From positions 29,401,970 to 29,465,969 of the forward strand of contig NC_054536.1 of NCBI RefSeq assembly GCF_017654505.1: 64,000 nt of DNA. Reading direction: 5' to 3'. The notes below the pieces were generated by a model that worked only from the letters and a program-made list of their open reading frames with translations, was not told the DNA's origin and did not search any database. How positions within the stretch are numbered: the first letter of the stretch is position 1; every line of letters starts with the position of its first letter. Both the position numbers and the translations under genes were made by a program. The DNA comes from Polyodon spathula (taxonomy: Eukaryota > Chordata > Actinopteri > Acipenseriformes > Polyodontidae). This document shows positions 1 to 10,724 of the stretch, one piece after another.

Positions 1-670
1 ATGTTAGTGTTTTAAAAAAAAAAAAAACATGACAAACACGAAATACCCAAACATAGAACTGTTTACTTCACAATAGTTCTACACAACGATGTACTACAAT
101 TGTCCTTACAATGAGTAAAGCAGACATTAAAAAGTGTGTTACTCGCAATAAATTCTAAGATACACACTTTTTAAAATAATAAATAGTTTAACGTTGTCTG
201 CTTTTTACAATGTACCACCTCCTGCTGTAAATCTATCTCAATTTTGCGTGCAGCTTCGTAGCCAGTTTCAAAACCACGATTCTGCCTAAGTTGTCCGTAG
301 TTGTGAAGTCAATGTGTTGTAAAAGCTGCATAAAGTATGCGCATAAATCATGCAAGTGCGCTGTGTAGCCCTGGCAACTAGTAATGAAGTTGTCAATAAG
401 TGTCATGCAGTTGTTAATATTAGAATTCCGGTAACATCAAAGTCTATGGGACAGGATTGGTTTCCTGGGGAAAGTGTTGTTGATAATAACCATTTATAAA
501 CTCTCACACAGTAACCTGGCATGTTAAAATGTCCCCCAATCACCAGTACAGTAATCCAGAACAACCAAGCATGTATGTGTTTAATCTTTATTCAGACACT
601 CATTACATGAATGCAAAAGATGTATTAAAACCAATTAACGTGAGAAATCACGCAACCTTACTGCTGGGAT
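1..670. other. Unassigned sequence with a small inverted repeat
   Basis: No gene recognised. Bases 115-213 can fold: GTAAAGCAGAC and AAAAAGTGTGT on the left pair with ACACACTTTTT and GTCTGCTTTTTAC on the right. Read on the minus strand, 220-440 gives a stop-free stretch (NNCMTLIDNFITSC, then HLHDLCAYFMQLLQ) that looks coding but matches nothing I know. It may be a transposon remnant. Confidence 0.3.
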
Positions 671-676
671 GGTTGC

Positions 677-1042
677 TTGCTGATAGGGCTCCTGTCCCAC
701 TTCACTGTTTCATTTATAATTGAACAACTTGTGCTCTTTTTATATATATTTTTTTCTATAAGAATTGATCGCTCACCATTTTTGGATGGATACTTCACAC
801 AGGCACTCGCTGCTTCCCCTCATTCCACACTGGAGGCAAAGCATATGAAGACATCACTGGGCCCTGATGATTGGGACGTCCGCTTGGCAGAGTTTGCACG
901 CACTTCCCATAGATCAGTTCAGGAAGCATTTGACGCGGCTTTGCGGCCTGTGGTTCGAAACGTAACTGAAACAGCTACTATCCTCAGCGCTCTTAAACCG
1001 GAGGATTTTGATATCGCTTTGTGGAAGGGTGGTGGGTAATTC
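677..1042 (+). other. Unrecognised open frame
   Basis: An open frame whose second half (from about 840) is more GC-rich than its surroundings and reads as plausible protein: MKTSLGPDDWDVRLAEFART, then SVQEAFDAALRPVVRN and a stop after DIALWKGGG. I do not recognise it. The first half is hydrophobic and AT-rich, probably not coding. There is no splice context or neighbour that assigns a function. It could be a fragment of a retroelement Gag or a chance frame. Confidence 0.25.
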
Positions 1043-1499
1043 ACTGACGCAGGATACAGACAGGTGTACTTGAAAACATCACACAGGTGCCTAGTTTTAT
1101 TTTCAGGGGTGTTTTCGTTTCTTTAGCCCGCAGAGGGCGCTGTTGGTCCGTAGTCTGCTTACCAACTATGGTAAACAGAACCATGGGAATACCAAGCGAT
1201 GGTAAACAGTTCAGGGTGCAGGCGCACTCGCAGGTGCTTCAAACAATAATTCAAAAATAGAAGGCAAAAAGAAAAAGGGAAAATAAAACTACAAAGAAAA
1301 GGGGCTGCACTTGGCAGCGATATCCCGGCCGCCGCTACCCGTATGACCTGGATCACCGACCTACGCTCCACACACCCACTTTCCTACCCCCCACTTTGTC
1401 ACTGCCATGACTCACAAGAGGTTGTTGGACGACTGCTGCCCTCTTCCTGCAGCACTGTGAACACACCAGCAGAGTCAGCACAGATCTCCCCCTGCTACA

Positions 1500-2400
1500 T
1501 GCTTCCTCTATGAAACAACTAACTGCCAGGCAGGATATCGCCAGAGCTGATCTTCAACAACAGAAAGACTGAATCAATCTGTGCAACGCTTGTATTGATG
1601 CTTTGCAGGATAAGGTGGCGGGCCTTGAGGACAGAAATCATTGCTGGAACGTCAGACTGGTGGGGCTTACTAAAGAGGCTGAAGACCCCATCCACTTTCT
1701 TCAGCAGAAAATTCCACATTAGTATCCACCCTGAAGTCCTCCAGTGACCATCCTGTTCTGTAGTTCAATGGAGCGCATTGTGTACATGCAGGTGGCCCCC
1801 TGGATTCCAATAAACCACGCACCACGATATTGCAGAAAGAGAGCACAGTGCTTAGATTATCTTTTAAGAAAAAAGATTGATATTGCATGTTGGCAGGAAG
1901 CTCGTTTGGTTTCAAGTGATGCTGCTTGTTTTTAAAATAAACATTACAAGGTAATTGCATAAGCATCCTGTAATATTCTGCGGTTTGTGAAGTCCACAGA
2001 AATCCAAAATATATTAATCTCGGACCACGCCCCTGTGTCAATTTTTCTTTTGGAATGATCTACGACTCTGCTACACTTAACAACCTCTAGTATGATGGCA
2101 GCATTGGATACTGCTGCCAATTTTTATAGAGACACAGTTGTTTGAGTAAGATCAAGTACATTGTTTGGCATTTCCCTTTAGGATAACTTTCATTCAATTA
2201 ATTAAGGTATATTCTTTATCTGATATTTTAGTTTTAATAGATTATGGTATATTTGTAATGTTTTTGTATTGATATAACATTGCTGTGAGAGAGATATATG
2301 GATTTTTTTTTTATCTCCTTGTCTCACCCATTTCTCTCTTCTTAAGGGTTGGGGGAAAGAAAAGAAAATTAATAAATAAATTGCTCACAAAAAAAAAACT
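1500..2400 (+). mobile_element. Scrambled L1/Tx1-type LINE remnant
   Basis: Three L1-like protein pieces lie in order on the + strand. At about 1545-1710 there is an ORF1-like coiled coil and RRM start (LQDKVAGLEDRN, VRLVGLTKEAED). At about 1810-1905 is the beginning of an ORF2 endonuclease (RKRAQCLDYLLRKKIDIACW, WQEA). At about 2000-2045 is an endonuclease motif reading LISDHAPVSI. Most of ORF2 is missing, and the frames are broken. An AT-rich tail ending in a short A run at 2390-2399 may be its 3' end. Confidence 0.65.
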
Positions 2401-4000
2401 ATGAATGTAATAAGTAAGTGCAAAAAAGTAATGTATGTGCAGAAATGTACAGAACAGGCAGGCTATGGACGGCAAACTTTCAGCGTGTTTAAAAATATAA
2501 ATATATATCTGTCAATTCAGCTCTATATCTGGATGCTGTGATACAAGTGCACGCTTACGTTATCTGTGTTTGTTTCAGGCAGAACATCCTGGTCGCCAAG
2601 GTGACACAGCTGAGAATTCTTCCTCTGGTATCCCCTGTGGTGTTGTCAGAGTTTGAGCTGTATTTTCGTCAGCACGCTCCTCCTCAACTACAGAAAACCC
2701 AGCTTTTTTGAAGCAACATTACATTGTTTGCTGGCTGACAGAGTTCCAGGCATGCTTTAACAAGCGCTCAGCATCTAACAGAGACATTTTATTAACACTT
2801 TTTTCGTGCTGATGCTCATCACTTTTCTCTTTCCAGCTATGCTTGCTTGCTGTTGCAGACCCTGCTGTTTTTTCAAACCTGTAAATAAACTTGACACTGC
2901 AAATAGGGATTAAATAGCCAAGGTACAGTACAGGGGTAATCGCTCAGTAACGAGGTTCAGACAGCTGACTGGTAGATTAGTAAGAGCGATTCCTACAGTA
3001 ATAAGTACTTGTTAATTTAATCTATGTGAATGGACATAATGAGATCCAAACAGCTGAGTTTACCTGAAATATACGCTGTGCTTAACATGGTATAAACAAT
3101 GCCTTTGTTATTAAAATCAATGGGAATGGCAAACGATATTTGTCCAATATAAACAGCTGCTTGAAAAATAACCCTGTACAGTGTAAGTGGTAGATACTGT
3201 GTAATATATCAGTTTTAGTAAGTTTTTGTTTTTCTTTCAGAAACCCAGCATGTGTGCATGGGCTGTCTGCTTGTACTAGGTCCGCCTCTGTACACAGACG
3301 GTATACTGCGCTAGTTGTCTGTTCCAGTCAGCTTTTTGTGCTATGGAGACACTGCCAGTGTTAAGCTCTCTTTTTAGCTACACAGTACTGTCGAATTGGC
3401 AGGAGACTTTTCTGCTGGAGAATATAACAAGTGTCTCCTTGCTGTTGCTGGGTCTGCTTTTTGCTTCACTGACAATGAAGACTACTAGATTTATTCTAGT
3501 TAGCAGTTTACTGCAGCCCTTGTCTGTTTAACAGTGCATGCCTGCAGTTGCCAGTGACTTTTTTTCAGGTCTTCTGCACACCACAGATGGTACCAGAGCC
3601 TGTACGAGTTACCTGGTCAGTTCCAGAGCCAGTACTTGTTATCTAGTTGGTACCAAAATCAGCCCCAGTCAGCTTTCTGTTGCATACATTGCACAGCTGA
3701 ACTTTTTTTTTTTTTTTTTCAACCTTGTACCATGCCCGGATTTCACCTTTGTGCTGGTTGCCAGAGAAACCATTCCAGCAAAGGATAAGCATGACCGGTG
3801 CATCCACTGCCTGGGAAGGAAGCAGTTAAAGGCTGCAGGTCTTGCTCATTTTGCTAAGATGATACTGTAAAGCAGGCTAGCTCGCTGTTCCATGGACTGC
3901 TCTGCATCTCTGACACTGGCGCAGCTTGACTTGCCCCATTCATCCCTTGTCAACAGAGTCCCCTCCCCTCCCTCTAACACCGGGAGCTAGGGAGTGATCC
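2400..4000. other. No recognisable gene
   Basis: AT-rich sequence with short open frames of no recognisable content, including a leucine-rich 62-codon frame at 3343-3531 and a T run at 3702-3719. No splice-flanked coding exon or transposon protein was identified. Confidence 0.4.
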
Positions 4001-4059
4001 TCTAGGGTAGCAGGACTTAGAGCCATCCCCTGCCAAGGAAGAGGGACAGAAGCTGCCGT

Positions 4060-4275
4060 AGCAGGCATTCTGGCTATACTGACCGGGTTATGGGGCAAAT
4101 GGAAAAGCTTTTTGAAGTTATGAACCAGCAGCAGTCCCTTTTGACGGAGCAGACCCCCCCTTCCCTCACAACCAGCGCAGGCAGATGCCTTGTCCCTTGC
4201 TGCATCTGAGGACAAGGACACCCAAGAATTGATCTGTGCATCAGCGTCCGGTTCTGCTGGATTTTTTGCATGAGC
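4060..4275 (+). mobile_element. DIRS-type retroelement Gag fragment
   Basis: Translating in two frames, with a break near the C run at 4156, gives QMEKLFEVMNQQQSLLTEQ, then ADALSLAASEDKDTQE. The DALSLAASE-type acidic stretch is typical of the Gag-like protein of fish DIRS elements. It lies in the same orientation as the tyrosine recombinase fragment at 6850-7380, so the two may derive from one broken element. Confidence 0.45.
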
Positions 4276-4639
4276 TGCAATCGTGCTGGAAACTGCTCTG
4301 CCCTCTCAAGGTCATTGGACAGTTTGTATAAGGTGCACGACGCAGATATAAATAATTATTTTTTTGTGGAGCTGCATTTGTGCCATATAAAATGTGTCTA
4401 TTTTGTCGAGTGGGGGTACAGAGCGGGAATAGCAAGCAGTGAAGCAGAATGGAATGGAAGAAAGAGTGGAGCGGGGGATATCGTGAGCAGAATTTTGTCA
4501 CCACTTACATTCTGAGCCTGCTCAGCATAGATGCGCTGGACCACAAATGGCCTTGGACTGCTGTATGCTTTTCCACCATTGTCACTACTTCCACTTTGCG
4601 GGGAGAAGATCAGGCAGGAACAGGCTTGGGTGCTGTTAG

Positions 4640-4850
4640 AAGCCACAATGTGGCCCAGGGTGACCTAGTTTTTTTTTTTTTTTTTAAGGAACACGTTAGC
4701 ATCCTTTTTTTTTTTTTTTTTTTTTTTACTTTTTTGATTTCAGAGATGACCGGAGCTTGTTTACAATCTGCCCAGCCTTACTGAATACACACTCAGTTGG
4801 GACCGACGTTGCTGGGATGCTTAAGATGCTTCAGGCCAACTTTAGGAAAG
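4640..4850 (-). mobile_element. hAT transposase C-terminal dimerisation domain, fragment
   Basis: On the minus strand the sequence reads ILSIPATSVPTECVFSKAG, followed by QIVNKLRSSLKSKK. This is the hAT C-terminal dimerisation motif (usual form IPATSVPSERVFSKAGQIVSKRRN). Upstream of ILSIPA the frame meets a stop. Downstream it runs into A/T homopolymers at 4670-4730. The remaining transposase was not found nearby on this strand. Confidence 0.75.
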
Positions 4851-5231
4851 TGATCTTGATTGGTTTTTCCACCATAGAAGCAGGTCTTTATTTATACTTC
4901 AGGGTAGTTCATATGAGTAACTGGTGATCTCCCATGTGATGTCACAGTCAGTGCTGCCAGGCTCATGTGAGGTGTATTTGGGTCCATGACACAACTCAAA
5001 AGCCATCTCTGTTTTTTACTTCTTTGTGTCAAATCCTCATTGCTTTCACATGTGCTACCTCCAAGTTTTTAACCAGCAAGGTTAGGTTCAGAAAACTTTG
5101 AAATTCGACAGGGCACAGCTTCTCTTAGGCTTCCTAACAGAAAAGTCCAAAGCCAGTGTAAGGCCCCATTCACGCTTGAGATTTAAGGTGGCCCAGTGCC
5201 ACCTTTTTTCTCTCTCTTTCTCTCTCTCTAT

Positions 5232-5269
5232 AGATGGATGGATGGATGGATGGATGGATGGATGGATGC
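5232..5269 (+). repeat. (GATG)n microsatellite
   Basis: Nine GATG units preceded by a (TCTC) run. The same tetranucleotide recurs at 55015-55050. Confidence 0.95.
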
Positions 5270-5679
5270 TCCAAAAAAGAAAAGGCAGCCTAGATTTAGG
5301 CCACCGTTTCACTGTGTCCCAGGGTCTGCAATCCAGGACCAGAGTCGGCCTTTACATATGTATAAAGGCAAAGCAGACTTGTGCCACCTTTTCACATCAC
5401 ATTACCAATTTAATTGTCTATGGTAACACAGAAAAATGTTGATTTTATATGACGTTGGAGATTGTTTTGCGGTGTGGCAAATAAACATGCAAGGCCTGTT
5501 TTGTTTGTTTTTGATAATAACCAAATCAATACACGTCACGTACCATATGTAAACATTAAAACGGGCAACTTTGCTTTAAATTTACATAAACATGCTGTCT
5601 AGGAAAACAGCTTCCTGTATTCAAGTTCAGTGTTGAATGAGGCTTCAGTTTACTTGTCAGTATCCAGAGCTATTCAAAG

Positions 5680-5985
5680 ATGCTGAAGACAGTAACAGTC
5701 AGCCCTAAAGATCGGATCAACGCGTTTGGCAGGGACGAATTTCACGCCGATGGTAATGTGCTGTTTTGTACTTCATGCAGTAAGGCTGTAGATTACACTC
5801 ATAGGCAGACCATTGTAGAACACATGGGAAGAGCTAAACATAAATTGAATGAAAGGAAATGTAAACAACAAACTTGGGATTCTTTTCTGTGCTCAACGAC
5901 AGCGTCTCACGACAATCTGGGAACTATTTGTAATACTTTTAAAGTTAAAAAAAAAAAAAAAAAAAAGAAAAGTTTGTTTTATTGA
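5680..5985 (+). pseudogene. CGGBP1-like / hAT-derived BED-type zinc finger fragment
   Basis: The frame reads VSPKDRINAFGRDEFHADGN, then VLFCTSCSKAVDYTHRQT and IVEHMGRAKHK. The order P-DR---F, HADG-VLFCTSC, EHM-RAKH (Cys-x2-Cys, His-x5-His) is that of the zinc finger of CGGBP1, a vertebrate protein derived from a hAT transposon. Only the N-terminal third is present. Coding resemblance stops just before an A run at 5946-5964, and the frame closes at 5985. This fits either a truncated reverse-transcribed copy or a transposon fragment. The expected C-terminal half is absent. Confidence 0.6.
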
Positions 5986-6849
5986 TTAATGGCACTGGTA
6001 AGCTAGTAACTTGCTTAGAATTTGAAAGTCTAACAAGTTGTATTTTCAATAATTTCAGTGTCTGTTGTGATTTATTATTGTTAATGTTATTCTGCTGGCG
6101 ATGGAGCAGTAGTTTATTATGTATCATGGATGTTGTTGAGCAAAGTGTGTTTGATATATGATGGTGTATTGCTGTATTTAGATTAGGGCGCTTCCCTTAA
6201 TGAAGGCTTTGTTATAATGTGGGTGTTATAGTCATGTGTTCGGTAATCTTCCAAGAGAAGGGGTAATGCTGATGTTCAGTCTTTACTGAAAATGAGGGAT
6301 AGAGAATAATAACAATAAAGAGTAAACAATAGAATAGTTTAACAATCATGTTTGTAAACAAAGACGCTATTCATGCAGGTTAAACAAATATGTATAAATG
6401 AGAAGAAGCGTGTGTCATAATATATGACCGTTTATTGTAAATACCGTGATGTATAAAAAGATTCCAGGAGTAATCGGTTGTTGTATAATTAATTATTTTA
6501 ATGCCGTATCTTTCTTTGGTAGTGAGCAGTAGTATTAGGTGGTCAGTCGTGAGCTTGTCTTGTGAATGTCAGTCATTTGTATGTACAACCCGTTAGTCAT
6601 GTGCAGTCTGAGTGAAGTATCCACTATGAAAATATTTATACCTGTACACACTAGCAAGTTACTGTTTCCTGCCTTTCATCCACCTCCTTTCCAGTGACAG
6701 GGAGAGAAAGTTCCATATGCTGTGTCAAGTTAGGGCTCTGGTGTATTATGTTGAACGCACCCAGAATTGCCAGCAATTTGAGCAATTGCTTACTTCGGGG
6801 CTAAGTTCCACTGACAAGCCCTGTCTAAGCAGCGGCTGTCGAGGTTGAT

Positions 6850-7385
6850 TGTAAACACGGTCCTGATTGCATATGATCTAGCAAACCTGCCCCTACCAGA
6901 AAAGAGCACTGGTCACTCCACAAGAGGCCATGCAGCCTCCTGGGTGTTATTCCGGGGCGCATCTGTCACGCATTTGTAACGCTGCAGTATGGGCCACGCC
7001 TGCTACTTTTACTAGATTCTACCGACTGAATGTCATAGATCAGCAGAACCCTGGTTTTGGGACCAGAGTGTTAACAGCAGCCACACATTCTGCTTTTTAA
7101 CACATTTCTCTGATGTTTCACTTTCATAAAACACACCTCTTTAGGCTTTTGGTGGTAAATGCTGAGGTTACTCTGTGTAATCTTGCAGCAATACACTGCG
7201 TAAGGGTTCTCCCTCACTGTACTGTGGACTATATTGCCACAGACCCTTATCGGTCCTCAGCCAGAATGCTAAAGGCAGTTTTTCTTCCTCCTTCCTATAA
7301 GAGATTATATCCCCTTTGGTAATGGTTTGCATTTCTATTTCAGGGAACCAGGGTTATGATATTAACCAAATGTTTTGTCTTCTAG
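6850..7385 (+). mobile_element. DIRS-type retroelement 3' end: tyrosine recombinase C-terminus and terminal repeat
   Basis: Bases 6911-6928 encode GHSTRG, the His-x-x-Arg core of a tyrosine recombinase. A frame change later, 6970-7085 reads LCNAAVWATPATFTRFYRL, with the FTRFY tyrosine at 7020-7022, and ends in NPGFGTRVLTAA. About 250 bp downstream (7318-7370) is a terminal repeat, TTTCAGGGAACCAGGGTTAT, shared with the DIRS element at 40.9 kb. It is truncated upstream and frameshifted. Confidence 0.75.
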
Positions 7386-7389
7386 TGTT

Positions 7390-9890
7390 GTGGTGTGAAA
7401 CTCTAGGAAAGAAAACAATGTAGTGTACCCTTTGCTGATAAATTGTGACTGAGGGGGATACGTTTAGTATGAGAAGAGCGTAACAAGAACATTTACCATT
7501 CAAGTGCTGCTGATGGAAAACTTAACAAAATTCTATTAATTTGAGTCCAATTTATTTTGGCATGATGGTTAAGAAAGATTAGTGTGCTGCTCACTTCCAG
7601 ACACTCTCTCAGCATCTGCGTAGCATTACTGGGTCTGAACTTGTCTGGACATGCATGGCTTTTGCATCTTAATTATTGCCAGCTCATGTATTGATTTCGA
7701 AGGAGGAGGGAGGTAAGGGGGAGGCAACAGACTTGACAAAGGAATATCTGTAGAGAAAGAAGACACACAAATTGCATTCAGAAGAGCTCTCGCATAGAAA
7801 CCATGGCAATTTAGAGAATGCTGGGAAAGGACATTACATTGTGAGCCTGGGAGTTACAACTGAGATCCCGCTGTATTCAATGATTTTATATGTTGATTTT
7901 AAAATGAGTAGTGCCCAGGGGTGGAATTTAGAGTCTCCATACATGAGTAATTCTCTGCAGCTGACATGGCTCAAAAGTAAACCATGAAGAACACATTGCG
8001 TGTTATAGAGAAACTTGGATTGGGCCTGAAATATTACAGATACATGTACATCTACCCTGTGGTCTGCTAAAGAGCTCTCAAACGTGTTCAATATTGTCTC
8101 CAAGTACTGTCCCCCCTGCCACACTCTGCCCCTAGCGGATGTAAGAAATAAACCAGTCAAAAGTACAACATAGAACAAAAGTGGTATTTCTTACGTCTAC
8201 TGAGAGTGGTGTTGCAGGGGGACAGGTTAGTGGTTACACCCTGGTGTACTAAGGCAGAAGGCTTGCTTGAGAGATCTACTATATAGTGGCCACAGCGGTA
8301 CTTTTTAACTTCTATGTTTTTAAAAAGTCACCAAGATGTGACAGAAACAAAAAATAATACACCAGGTGATTCTAAACAAGATGTTATTTAAGAAGTGATA
8401 CAGTACTATATACTGGACCTGTTCCAACTCTCCTTAAGGTCAATGTTACAGTAACCTGGATCTCATCACACTACTACAGTTTTCTAAAGGGGTGGTAGTG
8501 GTTATGTGTGGATGATCTGCCAATGTTGGTAGTTTGTGATAAAATTTGAATTCTGAATTTCACAAACTACAGTGCAGTTGAACGTCGCATATCCGACCTA
8601 ATCGATTAACTGCCTCGCTAAATAAATAAATATTAAAATGAGGCTACGAGAGTAGTGGTATTTGAAGCAAGTGCGGCGTCCGGGATGGAAACAGAAAGAA
8701 AGCGTTCTAGCAGTACGCCTTTTGGTGCGTTCCCCTGTGTATGTGTGTCAGTCAGCTGTGTGTAGCAGTGACATTTCAATACACCAGTTGAGAAAGATTT
8801 GTGTTTTTACTCTTTTATTTGTGATGGTGCGCACTCTTACAGATATTGGTGTGTTGTTGTAGCTTTTAAATGCATTTGAATTAAACAAAGCAAGCTTCAT
8901 AAACACAGTGCTTACTGGACGTTTGTTTAAAATAGCCAAAGCTTATCGGCTGTTGGCAATATCAAGAAAGAGCGCAAAGTACCGTGACACATATATTAAG
9001 AAAGCAAAAACAGGGAGGCAGTGACTTCTGGAGTTAACGTAGAAGCCATCAGTTGCAGGTTACTGTACGTTTTACTGTTTGTTTTGGTATTTTTGTAAAA
9101 GCTTATAGTAAATCACATCGTAACGCTGTGTATTTGTAGCCTAATTAATCTTATTTATGTTTGCTTACTTTTAATGCAAAAAATATACCTGTGTTTAATT
9201 CCATTTTGAGTGCTGTTTTTGTGCACTAACCTATTTATGCATGTGTAAATGTAATTTTCTATAGATGTTCGCAAAGCCCACTTTTTTACATATCTGCCTG
9301 TACCTCAGTCCACAGTGGGTTGGATGTGCGATGTTGTCCAGCAGTTTTCAGACCACTGCTCCCCTGCAGCTTTAGCAATGACACACTTACAATATCTGCA
9401 AACTTGTATAGTGAAAGAAACAAAACTAATTATTTTTCAGTGCTTCTTTTTAATACAGATGCTGACTCTGGTATGTGTGCTCGCATGAGTTTTTTTTTGT
9501 GTTTTTTTTGGTCTGTCGGTATGACAATAATGCAGGGGAAGAAAGGAAAGAACACTTACTTACTTACACCCGCTACCAAAATAAAGGTACAGGAACCGAG
9601 CAGTACACTGTAGCACTGCAATGCCCAAAACCTTATGGCCAGTTAAGTACATTAATGGCAATGGAGTTTGCTGGAGTAATTGGTAAGGAGGGAGTGAGGG
9701 AAAGTCAGAAGATTACTGAAGGCTGAGGAAATTAATTGTCATTTTACATTTTGCAGTTGAATAGCACAAAGTTTGTAATTTTCCCAGAAAATGGGAAAAG
9801 TACATTTTGGATCATCCAGATTCCACTGAGTATGGGTTGACAACAGGGGATGGAACTCCCTTTATTCAAGTACTAGAATAGGATTGAAAT
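7390..9890. other. No recognisable gene
   Basis: Non-coding sequence. CAGTTGAACGTCGCATATCC at 8575 resembles a pogo/Tigger terminus, but no partner end was found. Short frames at 7772-8178 and 9320-9726 have no recognisable content. A (CATT)n run sits at 9895-9920. Confidence 0.4.
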
Positions 9891-9946
9891 AGTTTCATTC
9901 ATTCATTCATTCATTCATTCCAATATGGAGTATTTTTTGCTATTAA

Positions 9947-10715
9947 CACTAGAACCGCCGCAGTTATACTCCTACCTAAAACTGCCGCCGGCAGTAATTT
10001 TTACATTTTTAACAACATCAGTATTAAAAATGAAAGACAAACTATCATATACAACTCCAAAGTTTTATTCAAACATGTCGTATCAAAACAGCAGAAACGC
10101 TGATGTGAACAGTTAAACATAAAAGGGTTTATTTTTTAACTTGCAGCCCTACAAAAAAAGAAACTATAATAAAATAAACATTTCAAAAGAAACTAGTGTG
10201 TAAACAGGTATATGTACACACAAAACTAATTATTATTTATTTTTATTTTCTCTTGAGAGTGTGTCTCGGTGCAGCACTGAATCCAGGTTGAGCTGCTGCA
10301 GCCTGCTGCTTTGCAGTTTTCTGATCGAAATGTTTCTGCCGAAACGCTGTGGCTAGCTTCAAGATGAAATCTCTCCTACTGATATTTCCCCAGGTGCATT
10401 CCTTGTACAAAACGAAGGAATTGATGGCTGCCAGATGCAGTAGAGATAACAGGCCTGTATGTATATTTAAAAAAAAAAAAAACAGAATATTGTAGTTTTT
10501 ATATTAAAAATAAAAACATGGATTGTTTGGCGGTTCTAGGTGGGTGGGATTAACTTCCTTATTTTCGTGATCCTGCCATTCAAACGCCATCGGGGTATTT
10601 ATTACATGTATTTAGTAAAAGTCATAAATGGACAACCGCATCACTCAGACATGCAGAGTAATTTTAAATTTGAAAACCTCAAACCGTCAAAATGACTGCC
10701 GTGGCGGTTCTGGTG
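9947..10715 (-). mobile_element. piggyBac-type element, internally deleted
   Basis: The left end is TTAA (9943-9946) followed by CACTAGAACCGCC. The right end is GGCGGTTCTGGTGTG followed by TGAA (10716-10719), one base off the TTAA duplication. On the minus strand, 10255-10450 encodes LAAINSFVLYKECTWGNISR, then RDFILKLATAFRQKHFDQ, ending LKRK and a stop. That is the C-terminal region of a piggyBac transposase. The catalytic region is missing, so the copy cannot encode its own transposase. The GGCGGTTCTAG motif recurs internally at 10529. Confidence 0.8.
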
Positions 10716-10724
10716 TGAATACAC

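Noticed and set aside
8575..8600. Possible pogo/Tigger terminus
   Set aside because: Only a single end is seen, with no partner repeat, no flanking TA pair and no transposase.
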